Of a stretch of 64,000 nt of DNA, positions 1 through 8,713 are shown in pieces; position 1 is the first letter of the stretch, and every line of letters starts with the position of its first letter. Both the position numbers and the translations under genes were made by a program. The notes under the pieces are model-generated. The model did no database searches and was not told the DNA's origin. It saw only the letters and a list, made by a program, of their open reading frames with translations. This DNA comes from JAFGLZ01 sp964390905 (lineage in GTDB: Bacteria; Planctomycetota; Phycisphaerae; UBA1845; JAFGLZ01), in the NCBI GenBank assembly GCA_964390905.1, contig CAYMLO010000033.1:1-64000 (forward strand). Direction: 5' to 3'.

Positions 1-309
1 CGACGCCCAGTAGCCCCTCGTCAGCCCCGACCCGGCAGGGAACTCCTTGTGCAAGTCGTTGAGCAGGTTCTCGAAGCCCAGGCCGATGAAGGGCGGCGTC
101 TCGTCGTAGTCGTCGGCGTACATGAAGATCGCCTTGGCCAACTGCGCGATTCGCGACGCACAGACCGCAGTCCGCCCCTGCGCCCGGGCGCCGCTCAGCG
201 CCGGCAGCAAGATCGAGATCAACAGCGCGATGATGGCCACGACCACCAACAGCTCAATCAGCGTAAAGCCAGACGGACACCGCCCCCGAACGTTCGACCT
301 GAATGCCAT
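1..309 (-). CDS. Pseudopilin-like protein, prepilin N-terminal methylation motif (cut by window edge)
   Basis: The first 103 codons of a minus-strand gene are visible; the rest lies beyond base 1. The ATG at 309 follows a GGGAG ribosome-binding site. The protein opens with a basic leader, then Gly-Phe-Thr-Leu-Ile-Glu and a hydrophobic helix (about residues 14-37). That is the prepilin peptidase site of type IV pilins and type II secretion pseudopilins, with the +5 Glu needed for assembly. After the helix comes a stretch rich in Ala, Arg and Gln and an Asp-Asp-Tyr-Asp-Glu segment, very like the second pseudopilin at 36574-37650. Planctomycetes encode many such proteins outside pilus operons and their individual roles are unknown. 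No pilus assembly gene is in the window. Confidence 0.88.
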   Translation of the reverse strand, partial: MAFRSNVRGRCPSGFTLIELLVVVAIIALLISILLPALSGARAQGRTAVCASRIAQLAKAIFMYADDYDETPPFIGLGFENLLNDLHKEFPAGSGLTRGYWAS

Positions 310-656
310 GGTTACTCCCTCGAACCGACGTGTCGTCTACACCGGGCCCCAAGGCGCCGTGCGACGAGGCACAATGCCCGGTCGCCCGGCCGAAGAGCGG
401 CCCGCGCCCCATCAACCCCAAACGCGTTATCCCCTCGATCTGAGGCAAATAGACTTGCGTCTCGTACTCTAATCTTACGCGTGTCGGACGCGACCGACAA
501 GGCCTATCTGCCGTGTTCCGACCCGTCTGGTTGGCTTGCAGAACCTGACGGGATCGGGTAACCAGTGACCCCCTGCAGGACGCAGGGCTAGACCCGGAGG
601 AACGATCGACCCTCGACCCTCGACCCTCAGCCCGCGGCCCGACGGGGACCGCCATC
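310..656. other. Intergenic region between divergent genes
   Basis: This 347-base region separates the divergent pseudopilin and sulfatase-like genes and holds no convincing gene. A short hairpin (CCCTGC at 571-576 pairing with GCAGGG at 582-587) and three tandem copies of the heptamer CGACCCT (607-627) lie just upstream of the start at 657. No clear sigma-70 promoter was found. Confidence 0.5.
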
Positions 657-2138
657 ATGGCCGAATCCGATCCGAAACGCCCTCCCGCGAGGGGGCGGAG
701 AACACGCTTGGGGGTGGTCCTGGTCTTGGGCCTGGGTCTGCTTGTGGCCGGCGGCTACCTGATCGTGCGTTTCAAGACGCGACCGACGTACCAGGGCCCG
801 GCCAGGCACGTGATCGTCATCTCCCTGGACACCACCCGGGTCGACCATCTCGGATGCTACGGCAACGCGCGGATCCGCACGCCCCGTCTGGATGCGCTGG
901 CCGCCGAGTCGATCCTGTTCGCAGACTACATGACCGTCGTACCCACGACGTTGGCGTCGCACACGTCCCTGTTTACCGGCAGGTATCCCCATACGCACGG
1001 CACGCCGCGGAACGGATTCACCGTCAACGACGAGAACGTCATGCTGGCCGAGATCCTCTACGACGCCGGGTTCCACACAGCCGGCTTTCTGGGCTCGTTT
1101 GCCCTCGACAGCCGCTTCGACTTCGCTCAAGGCTTCGAGCACTACGACGAGACCTTCCCGCGGCTGGTGGGGCAGGAGGGGGCCGTCCAGAACGAGCGCC
1201 CGGCGGCGGCAGTCACCGACGCCGTGATCGCCCACCTGGACCAGTTGGGCACGCCGCCCAACCTGTTCCTGTTCGTCCACTACTTCGATCCCCACGTCAC
1301 CTACAACCCGCCGGCTCCCTACGACACGATGTATGGGCCAGAGGCAAGCAAGAAGCTCCCCCCCCTCCGCGAAATCCGCCAGCAACTGACCCGAGCAGCC
1401 AAACCGGGAAGCCAGACCCCTGCCGCCCGGGCCATGGCCATGCGGTACGCCGGCGAGGTGTCCTACATGGATGAGCACGTCGGCCGCCTGATCGATGACC
1501 TGCGACGGCGCGGCATCCTCGACGACGCGATCGTGATCGTCACCAGCGACCACGGCGAGAATCTCTGGGACCACCCCGCCTACTTCAATCACGGCCTGAC
1601 CGTGTACCAGTCGACCGTCGGCGCGGTCTGCATGATCCGGCTGCCGGGCGGCAAGCGGGGCGGAACGCGGGTCAAGGAGCTGGTGGCCAGTATCGATGTC
1701 CTTCCGACCGTGTTGAGCTTCCTGGGGCTCCCGATTCCGAACGGCCTTGATGGCGAGACCATCGACCTGACCGAAGACGCCCGCCCCGCCCCGTCGCGGG
1801 TCCGCTTCGCGGAGGCCAGCAGGCCGCATGATCGCCTGGAAGCCGGCGTTCGATGGTTCAACGAGCGGAAGGCACGTTGCGTTCGCATGGGGGATTGGAA
1901 GTACGTCCGGACGCCGTACGCGCAGACCGAGGAGCTCTACAACCTGGCGAAGGATCCGCTCGAGCGCCGGAATCTGCTGACCGCGCCGACGGCGGAGATC
2001 ACGGCCACGGCGGCTGAGCTCCGACGCAAGCTCGAAAGCTGGACGCGATCGGCCAGTCCGTTGCCCACCCGGTTCGAGTCCTCCCAGCGCGAAGAGACCC
2101 TCGAGCGGTTGCGGTCGCTGGGGTACGCGGAACAGTAG
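657..2138 (+). CDS. Membrane-anchored sulfatase-superfamily hydrolase with Thr nucleophile
   Basis: A 493-residue protein of the alkaline phosphatase/sulfatase superfamily. One membrane helix at about residues 18-37 anchors it, leaving the catalytic domain outside. The first metal-binding motif is Ser-Leu-Asp-Thr-Thr-Arg-Val-Asp (about 56-63, Asp58 a likely ligand) and the second is Ser-Asp-His-Gly-Glu-Asn near residue 300. Aligned with the sulfatase signature C/S-x-P-S-R, the nucleophile position is Thr98 (Thr-Leu-Ala-Ser-His), so formylglycine cannot form. Thr nucleophiles are typical of phosphodiesterases and phosphotransferases in this superfamily, so sulfatase activity is doubtful. The length is normal for the family. 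It is convergent with the next gene across a small hairpin. Substrate unknown. Confidence 0.85.
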   Translation: MAESDPKRPPARGRRTRLGVVLVLGLGLLVAGGYLIVRFKTRPTYQGPARHVIVISLDTTRVDHLGCYGNARIRTPRLDALAAESILFADYMTVVPTTLASHTSLFTGRYPHTHGTPRNGFTVNDENVMLAEILYDAGFHTAGFLGSFALDSRFDFAQGFEHYDETFPRLVGQEGAVQNERPAAAVTDAVIAHLDQLGTPPNLFLFVHYFDPHVTYNPPAPYDTMYGPEASKKLPPLREIRQQLTRAAKPGSQTPAARAMAMRYAGEVSYMDEHVGRLIDDLRRRGILDDAIVIVTSDHGENLWDHPAYFNHGLTVYQSTVGAVCMIRLPGGKRGGTRVKELVASIDVLPTVLSFLGLPIPNGLDGETIDLTEDARPAPSRVRFAEASRPHDRLEAGVRWFNERKARCVRMGDWKYVRTPYAQTEELYNLAKDPLERRNLLTAPTAEITATAAELRRKLESWTRSASPLPTRFESSQREETLERLRSLGYAEQ

Positions 2139-2139
2139 C

Positions 2140-2158
2140 GGCCTGCGGCCTTCAGGCC
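2140..2158. terminator. Hairpin between convergent genes
   Basis: GGCCTG (2140-2145) pairs with CAGGCC (2153-2158) around a 7-base loop, between the stop of the sulfatase-like gene and the last codons of the Ntn-hydrolase gene on the other strand. There is no U-tract, so terminator function is tentative. Confidence 0.35.
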
Positions 2159-3879
2159 CCCCGCCGTCCGAACGATCGTCGAATCACGCGGAAGCCGAAG
2201 CGACACAGTGCGGCGCCGATCATCAACAGCGGGAGGGCCTGGCCGACGCCGCTGCCGCATTTGAAGACGGCGATCACTTCACGGTCGACGTCCATCACGA
2301 GCACAATCGAGTCGTTGGCGTCGATAGCGACGTAGTTGGCGTCGCCGGGGTGGTTGGGGTCATAGATCTCCCAGTGTCCGAAGGTCTTACCGTCAATGGG
2401 CACGGCGGTGAGGGTCACGACGGTGTTCGGGTCGGTGTACTCGGGCAGGTTCGGATCGACGTCGACGCTGCCCCACATCGGGTTGACGACCTCGAGCGTC
2501 AAGGTGGTGGGTTCGTAGTCGACGTAAAGGTACTGCCAGTCCGTGTTGGTGACCCCGTCGTCGTCGCTGACGGTGCAGGAGACGAGGTACCAGCCCGGCG
2601 CGCCGTACGTGTGCCAGGGCGACGGGTCGGCCGAGTTGGCGTCGTCGCCAAACTCCCAGAACCAAGACTGAACGCTGCCGTCCGCGTCGGCCGCCGTCGC
2701 GGTGAACTGCAGCGTCAGTCCGGCGCCGTTCGGCTCGTCCATGACGACCGTTGGCGCCGCGTTGTCGTCCTCAGTGTTGTCGAGGCAATTCAGCAGGCTG
2801 TAACCGTCGTCGGCCATCCGGTGCTCGACACGTGTCATCTCGTCAACGGCGGGCACGCCCTCCGACCGCCAATGATCCAGCAGCGCCTCGGCCTCCTCGA
2901 ACAGGTGGGCCTCGATGGGCAGGACGCTCGCCTGCGTGTCCGCCTCGTTGCCCTTGCCGTAGAGCGAGTTGGCCCGGGCGGCCATGCTGCCGTCGCCCAG
3001 ACAATCGGGCACGTCGGAGACGGCCACCCACGTCGGGACCGAGATGCCGTAGTTGGCCTGTCCAGGCATGGCCCACATCGTGGCGAGGGCGGGGTCCTCG
3101 TCCGGCAAGACGCCGTGCACGGTCATCGAGGAGCAAACCGTGCTCGTCGCGATCGTGCTCAACGACCGCCCCGGGCCGTACCGCATGAACTCGTACCCGC
3201 TCGCGCCGTCGTCGCCCTGCATGATCGTCTGCGCGCTGAGCAGGTCCTCGTCGATCAGGCCGTCCGTGTTGTAGACGCCCGACGCGTACCGCCCGCCGAC
3301 CCACGTGTCGTCCGTGCCGTCGGCGTTCTGGTGGAACTCGTTCGCGCGGACCACCCAGCCGAGCATGTCCTGCCCGGCCCGGTCGGGGTCCAACGTGTCG
3401 TACTCGATGACCCAGTTGGCGTGGTCGATCTCGAATAGGGTGGCGTTGCCGTCCGCGTCGAGGAACGGGAAACACCCGGACGCGGCAAGCGTGCCGGCGT
3501 TGAACTCCTGCTGGATGTAGTCCCGCACCTCGTCGACCGTGCTGTAGCTGCCCAGGATGATGTTCATAAACAGCGAGTTGCTGCCGTCGCCGACGAGCGT
3601 ATTTCCGGTGCACAGCCCGGCCTCGTTCACGCCCATCATTGGGAAGCCCCCCAGGCTCCCCACGCCGACGTAGTCGTACGTTCCCCAGGAGAAATGCCCG
3701 ACGAAGTTGTCCGGGCTGCCGCTCCACATCCGCGACTTCCACAGCAGCGGTCGGTCATCCTCCGTCACCGATCCGTCCGCCACCCCGATCGTGCACGCGT
3801 GCGCCAAGGGAAGCAGAACAGCCTGAACTATCAAGAGGGTCGCCAAGAATGCGGCGGAATGCGCCAAGCTCCTATCCAT
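2152..3879 (-). CDS. Exported Ntn-hydrolase (C45/C69-like) with PKD domain and FKCG C-terminal module
   Basis: A 575-residue exported protein. The ATG at 3879 is chosen because GGAGG lies just upstream and a signal peptide follows; it ends at Ala28, leaving Cys29 as the mature N-terminus (Cys-Thr-Ile-Gly). Downstream motifs (a Leu-Leu-Trp-Lys segment, Gly-Val-Asn-Glu-Ala-Gly-Leu, Arg-Ala-Asn-Glu-Phe-His) resemble linear-amide Ntn hydrolases such as acyltransferase family C45 or dipeptidase C69, where an N-terminal Cys is the nucleophile. Residues about 395-480 look like a PKD domain. About 480-538 is an InlB-like repeat, followed by Phe-Lys-Cys-Gly (Cys541), a hydrophobic helix and an Arg-rich tail. 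That ending recurs in the genes at 31107 and 35205. The exact substrate is not predictable. Confidence 0.75.
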   Translation of the reverse strand: MDRSLAHSAAFLATLLIVQAVLLPLAHACTIGVADGSVTEDDRPLLWKSRMWSGSPDNFVGHFSWGTYDYVGVGSLGGFPMMGVNEAGLCTGNTLVGDGSNSLFMNIILGSYSTVDEVRDYIQQEFNAGTLAASGCFPFLDADGNATLFEIDHANWVIEYDTLDPDRAGQDMLGWVVRANEFHQNADGTDDTWVGGRYASGVYNTDGLIDEDLLSAQTIMQGDDGASGYEFMRYGPGRSLSTIATSTVCSSMTVHGVLPDEDPALATMWAMPGQANYGISVPTWVAVSDVPDCLGDGSMAARANSLYGKGNEADTQASVLPIEAHLFEEAEALLDHWRSEGVPAVDEMTRVEHRMADDGYSLLNCLDNTEDDNAAPTVVMDEPNGAGLTLQFTATAADADGSVQSWFWEFGDDANSADPSPWHTYGAPGWYLVSCTVSDDDGVTNTDWQYLYVDYEPTTLTLEVVNPMWGSVDVDPNLPEYTDPNTVVTLTAVPIDGKTFGHWEIYDPNHPGDANYVAIDANDSIVLVMDVDREVIAVFKCGSGVGQALPLLMIGAALCRFGFRVIRRSFGRRGA

Positions 3880-3972
3880 CGCTCCTGCCTCCACGTGCAC
3901 GTCTCTCCTCCTGAAGCGTACCAATTCTGGCCATGCATGGGCAAGCAGCAAGCAGCAGCAACATCGTCCAGA

Positions 3973-5451
3973 TCAGGGCTTCTTGCACGAAACGTAGATG
4001 TCCCACGCACGCATCTTGCTGATTTGAAGGCGGCTCCGGCTGGTTCCCGACGGGGTCCAGGTGAAATGCGGATCCTCAAGCGGGCGCGGGGAGAATCGCT
4101 CCAGCCGTGCGGGGGCCACCCACTTGGGCAAACGAATCTGCAGATCCAGATCGGCCTGGTCTTGGGTCCCGGCGTTGACGACCTGAATGACGATCTCATC
4201 GTCGGGCGTTCGCGAGATGGTAACGGACACCGACTTGGGCGCGCCCTTGACGTGGCACCGGAAGAACGTGTTGTCGGCGAGGCGTCGGCGATGTTTCTCG
4301 ATGAATCCGAAGTAGTCGGCGACGGCCCGTCCGACCTCGGCGGATTTGAAGATGGTGTCCGTCTTGCTGAACCCGGGCCGTTTGGGGTCGTCGCTGTAGT
4401 TGTGGGCCCAGACCATCGGACAACCGCCCGCCGCCACGACGGACGCGATCAGCGATTCGTACACGCGCCCCGTCGCCTCCGTCCATTCCTTGCCCGTTGT
4501 CAGGATGAACCACAACGGCTTGTGCCCGCCGTCAAACTGATCACGCTCGACCATCGCCCGGAAGTCTTGGCGGGTGCTGCCGCTCTCTCGAAAGAGGACG
4601 TTCTCGTTACGCCCCAGAACACGCATGGTGCGATGACGAGACGATCCGCAGGTGTTGGAGGTGACGACAAACTGCTTGTCGGGCCTCGTGCGACTCAGGG
4701 CGCTGTGAACGTCTCGCACGTGCCAGCCGAGGCATCGCGAGAGCCAGCGCCGCCGGACCTCATCGTTCACCGTCAAGAGGTCGCATCCGGTCTCCTGGCG
4801 AAACCGTCTCTGGCAATGGGGGCAGAAGCAGGATTCCCCGCACTTGTCCATGTAGTCCGGGTTGTCGACGAACATGCCGTCCATGCCGAGCTTGGCTTCG
4901 CGCTCGGCGATACGCACCCACCGACCATGCCAGGGCGAGTTGAAGCAGTAGCAGTAGCGATGCTGGGGAATGTGCTTGGGCTGGTAGTGCTGCGGATTGC
5001 CCTGACGGTTTCGCTGCACCCAGTCTTTGTGCTCGCCGGTGTGGAACTTCTCCTCGGCGTACGTACCATCGAAGTACCCGAGCACCTTGAAGCCATGGCG
5101 GTGCGCCTCGGCGACGAACGCCTCCACCTCCTTCCATGTGCCCTGCGGACACCAGCCGTTGGATACCTCGGGCACGTGGTAGAGGAACAGGACGCTGGCG
5201 TGGTATGTCTTCCGAAGCGCCTCGAGCCGGGAGATGTCGTCGTACGTAACGCCGAGGATGCGTGCGCCTTTGGCCCACTCGGGGGTGGGGATGGGGTCGT
5301 TGATCGACAGGTCCCTCGCGCTGCTCGACGGCGCCGTCTGTGCGTGAGTCAACTGAACTCCTGCCCACAGCACCATGGCACATGCGGCCAGCTCCCAACG
5401 GCACGAACAGGCGATGACACGGAAGACGCCCCCACGCTTGCTGACGTTCAC
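3973..5451 (-). CDS. Exported TIM-barrel glycoside-hydrolase-like protein
   Basis: I place the start at the GTG at 5451, because GGGAG sits six bases upstream and the resulting N-terminus is a classical signal peptide ending Thr-His-Ala before Gln. An in-frame ATG at 5481 lacks a ribosome-binding site. The mature protein (492 residues in all) reads like a beta/alpha-barrel hydrolase: a Gly-Tyr-Phe-Asp strand, an Asp-Gly-Met-Phe-Val-Asp-Asn strand, and a Cys-Phe-Cys-Pro-His-Cys segment typical of the putative hydrolase families placed near GH29/GH42-like barrels. It is followed on the same strand, 93 bases on, by the Ntn-hydrolase gene, and is divergent from the M14 peptidase gene. Substrate and catalytic residues are not assigned. 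Confidence 0.65.
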   Translation of the reverse strand: MNVSKRGGVFRVIACSCRWELAACAMVLWAGVQLTHAQTAPSSSARDLSINDPIPTPEWAKGARILGVTYDDISRLEALRKTYHASVLFLYHVPEVSNGWCPQGTWKEVEAFVAEAHRHGFKVLGYFDGTYAEEKFHTGEHKDWVQRNRQGNPQHYQPKHIPQHRYCYCFNSPWHGRWVRIAEREAKLGMDGMFVDNPDYMDKCGESCFCPHCQRRFRQETGCDLLTVNDEVRRRWLSRCLGWHVRDVHSALSRTRPDKQFVVTSNTCGSSRHRTMRVLGRNENVLFRESGSTRQDFRAMVERDQFDGGHKPLWFILTTGKEWTEATGRVYESLIASVVAAGGCPMVWAHNYSDDPKRPGFSKTDTIFKSAEVGRAVADYFGFIEKHRRRLADNTFFRCHVKGAPKSVSVTISRTPDDEIVIQVVNAGTQDQADLDLQIRLPKWVAPARLERFSPRPLEDPHFTWTPSGTSRSRLQISKMRAWDIYVSCKKP

Positions 5452-5677
5452 AGTCTTCTCCCTCAACGCGTCTCTAACCATGGTATGCGGACAGATCCTG
5501 TGGCCTCTGATCCCGAGGGATTGTACTGACACGTGCAGAGATGACCAAGTGAGTTGGCACGGCCGCCAGCCTGCCATATGGCTGAAGGTCTCTTGCCTGT
5601 GTCTCGCCAATCCGTCAACATCTGTCGATTCGAACCCGACGACTGAATCAGCCCTGTTGGCGGCGGGGGATGCACCT

Positions 5678-8600
5678 ATGACTCAGGGAACCACCATCGC
5701 GGCACTCCTTGCTTTCGGCGCGGTATCCGGGACCTGGTGTATGTCGAGGACGGCGGCAGCAGGCTCATGGTCGTACGAAGACTGGAGGCCCGGCGGCGAA
5801 CGCACCACGACCGATGGGATCACCTTCGACAGTACGATCCACTGCGGGGGCGGGTGGGATTTCGTCAAGGTGGGCCCGGACCATTACCGGTTTCGGGCCA
5901 GGGCCGGGGTGCGGTTGTACGCATGGCGGTTCTACTTCAAGATCGAGTGTCCTCGGTCAGTCGGGCGTACCATCACGGTCGAGGTGGCCGATCTGAATCA
6001 TGGGGGTCGGGAGCTCTGGCAGGAAAGCGCGAATGTCACCTCGGTGGACGGCCGGACGTGGACGCCCATGGCAGCCGAGGACACAAAGATCGTCCCCTGG
6101 ACGCCGACGCGCTACAAGGACATCGACGGCAAGTACGGAGACCGCACCCACATCCCCTACGGCGTCCAGTTCCGACTCGAGCTGAAGACCCCCGTGATGT
6201 GGTTCGCCGGTCCGACGCCCTACACGCTCCAGCGAAGCGAGACGCTGCTGCAGCGCCTCGACGCGGAGCACCCCGATCTGGTCGAAGTCCGCACGATCGG
6301 CCACAGCCATCACAGCCGGACCCACGGGCATCCCATCCGCATGATTCGGATCGCCGCGCCCGGAGACGCGACGAAACGAAAGAACGTCTTCGTCATGGCG
6401 GGCGAGCACGCCGCCGAGACGGCCGGCATGTACGCCTGCGAGGGGTGGATCAAGGAGGTTCTGGCACATCCCGACTGGCTCAAGCGCTACGTCTTCTACT
6501 TCGTGCCCATCGTCAACGTGGACGGCGCGTTCTACGGCGCGAGCTACTACAACATGGGGCCCACGCTGGGGAAGGGACGCGGCCGGAACATATCCACCAA
6601 CTGGGACAAGCGCACCGAGCCTGAGAACAAGGCCATCTGGCCGCTGCTGGTGAAGCTCCGCCCGGTCTTCTTCGCCAGCCTGCACAATGGGCGTCACCGT
6701 CGGACGATGGAGGTCCACGGCCTCGGCGGTTCCGGAACTGATGAGCTCATGCGCCAGTGGCGTCGGGAGGTGGGCTTCGAGATCGAGGGACTCCGCTCGC
6801 GCGGACGGTCCAACCGATGCTGGGGCGTCCTCGGCGACAAGGGAATCACGCGTCTGGCCTACACGATAGAGACGCTGCTGCTCTGTCGCCAGAAGGGCTT
6901 CGAGACGTTCGACGCGAGCTACATCGAGACGGGGCGCCAACTGGCACGCGGGACGATGGCCGCTCTGCGAAACCTGGGCGCCAAGACGAGGATGAGGAAG
7001 GGCGTGGCCTCGAAGCCCAAGGCATCGCCGCACCCTCATGCTTCGGAGAAACCCATGTCCAAACCGGCGGATCGATGCCGCTTCGACGGTGACGACTTCG
7101 TGGCCCAGCTGCCCTGGTTCTACCACGGCCTGGGATTCGAGAAGCCCCGCGACCATGACATCTACAGTTACGAGGTCAATGGCCTGGATCTGCCCGCGGG
7201 CGAGTACACGGTGGCGCTGGTCCCCAGGAACAGGCGCGATTCCCTTGCCATCAGCTTCGACGGACGCACGTTCGAGCAGATGCAGGTCAAGAACAGCCGC
7301 ATCGAGCTGCCGAAACTCGGCATCCGCAATCGCATGCTGAGCCTCTACGTGAAGGCAACAGACGTCAAAGGCGCCGGTCCCCTTGAATCCGTCTGGCTCT
7401 ACAAGCCCGGTGAGGCCTTCGCTCAGGTGAAGGACACCACCAAGACCTACAAGCGCTATCGACGAGACATCCGTCGCCACGAGCGCGAGCACCTCCGCAA
7501 GGAGAACTGGAGCGAGTTCCATGACGTGCTGAATCGCAAGGGCTTCGGCAGAAAGCAGCTTCGGGCCATGTTCAACGACGTCGTGGACTGGTGCAAGCGG
7601 CGCCAGGTGCTCGACCCGGACGACATCCACTACGGCGCCATCTACAGCGAGGAGGACAAGTACGACTTCCGAGACGCGGCCGCAGCCGCCGTCTGTTTCA
7701 CATACGCCTGGCGCGACACGGGCGACGACGACTACCGTCGCCGGGCGGTCCTTGCCCGCCGCTACTGCTACAAGGGCCAGCACATCGCCGACCCGGACAA
7801 CAAGGAGCGATTCGGCGGTTTTGGCCACATGGTCCACGGTGCGTGGGGGAAGGGAATGCAGCGTCTCAGCGAGCCGCTGGGAGCCGCGGTCGGCGTGGAG
7901 AACGGCATCATCGTGAACCTGCTGGCCAAGACGATCGAACTCGGCCTGAAGCCGTCAGCGAAGGACATCGAGCACCTCCGCGCGGCGGCCGTGTGGATGA
8001 TCAACAACGAGTGCGCGCCCGGGACGTTCCGCCATCACGAAGGCGCGTCGCACGACTGTCAGAACTCCAACGCGCTCGGCGCCGAGGCCATCGTGCGGGC
8101 GTACCACGCTCTGGCCGACCTCGGGAACCCGCCGCCTGCGAGTTGGCTCGATGCCGCAAGGCGCGGGATGGTACATTGGCTCGAAGGTCAAGAGGCGATC
8201 GGGTGCTGGCCCTACGTCTTCGCGAAGATCGGCCGGGGACAGGCCTTCTCCGAACATAACCTCCCGGACCAGGGCATGGGGACCTACCACTTCCTCGTCG
8301 CCTGCGATACGCCCACGTTCCGCGACCAGCCCGGGGTCAAAGAGGCAGCGAAACGCGCCGCTCGATGGTGGCTGTGCATGAGCCGTCTTGACCGTTCCGA
8401 TCCGATGCCCACGATCGACCTGGACGACCGCCAGGCACGCGGCACGCTCAAGTTCTCGAAGTTCACCTGGTGCCGCTTCATGGCCGCCGCCTCGTTGATG
8501 CGTATCGCGGATCTGACCGGAGAGACCGAGCCGTGGCGATCGCTTGCGCTGCGCTACATGGAACACGTCGACGCGAAGCTGCGCAATCGGACCGATCCTG

Positions 8601-8713
8601 AAAAGGCGCCGTTCAAGCGGGCGACGACCGACAAGATGACGCTTTGCTCGTGGATCCAGGCCGTAGAGTGGGCCGGCGTCCTCCTCCGCGAAATGGAGGC
8701 ACGCCTCCCCTAA
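5678..8713 (+). CDS. Exported M14 zinc carboxypeptidase fused to a helical-barrel domain
   Basis: The ATG at 5678 precedes a hydrophobic signal peptide (residues 5-28) in a 1011-residue protein. A beta-rich N-terminal domain (about 30-180) resembles that of cytosolic-carboxypeptidase-like M14 enzymes. The peptidase domain (about 185-425) has zinc ligands His244, Glu247 (His-Ala-Ala-Glu) and His336, with a likely catalytic Glu398 in Tyr-Thr-Ile-Glu-Thr. A second beta domain (about 460-560) is followed by an alpha-helical C-terminal half (about 580-1010) that looks like the (alpha/alpha) barrels of polysaccharide lyases. The fusion suggests attack on a peptide-decorated or peptidoglycan-like polymer, which is inference. 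The gene ends with a 4-base tail-to-tail overlap with the next gene. Confidence 0.78.
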   Translation: MTQGTTIAALLAFGAVSGTWCMSRTAAAGSWSYEDWRPGGERTTTDGITFDSTIHCGGGWDFVKVGPDHYRFRARAGVRLYAWRFYFKIECPRSVGRTITVEVADLNHGGRELWQESANVTSVDGRTWTPMAAEDTKIVPWTPTRYKDIDGKYGDRTHIPYGVQFRLELKTPVMWFAGPTPYTLQRSETLLQRLDAEHPDLVEVRTIGHSHHSRTHGHPIRMIRIAAPGDATKRKNVFVMAGEHAAETAGMYACEGWIKEVLAHPDWLKRYVFYFVPIVNVDGAFYGASYYNMGPTLGKGRGRNISTNWDKRTEPENKAIWPLLVKLRPVFFASLHNGRHRRTMEVHGLGGSGTDELMRQWRREVGFEIEGLRSRGRSNRCWGVLGDKGITRLAYTIETLLLCRQKGFETFDASYIETGRQLARGTMAALRNLGAKTRMRKGVASKPKASPHPHASEKPMSKPADRCRFDGDDFVAQLPWFYHGLGFEKPRDHDIYSYEVNGLDLPAGEYTVALVPRNRRDSLAISFDGRTFEQMQVKNSRIELPKLGIRNRMLSLYVKATDVKGAGPLESVWLYKPGEAFAQVKDTTKTYKRYRRDIRRHEREHLRKENWSEFHDVLNRKGFGRKQLRAMFNDVVDWCKRRQVLDPDDIHYGAIYSEEDKYDFRDAAAAAVCFTYAWRDTGDDDYRRRAVLARRYCYKGQHIADPDNKERFGGFGHMVHGAWGKGMQRLSEPLGAAVGVENGIIVNLLAKTIELGLKPSAKDIEHLRAAAVWMINNECAPGTFRHHEGASHDCQNSNALGAEAIVRAYHALADLGNPPPASWLDAARRGMVHWLEGQEAIGCWPYVFAKIGRGQAFSEHNLPDQGMGTYHFLVACDTPTFRDQPGVKEAAKRAARWWLCMSRLDRSDPMPTIDLDDRQARGTLKFSKFTWCRFMAAASLMRIADLTGETEPWRSLALRYMEHVDAKLRNRTDPEKAPFKRATTDKMTLCSWIQAVEWAGVLLREMEARLP

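Noticed and set aside
607..627. Three CGACCCT copies as a regulatory repeat
   Set aside because: Only three short copies, no dyad and no second occurrence noticed; probably simple sequence.
3694..5529. A 611-codon plus-strand frame opposite the Ntn-hydrolase and TIM-barrel genes
   Set aside because: It is antisense to two well-supported genes, has no domain, and arises from the GC-rich third positions of the other strand.
5957..7837. A 626-codon minus-strand frame inside the M14 gene
   Set aside because: Composition is Val/Gly/Arg-rich with no motif; the plus strand encodes zinc ligands and conserved domains.
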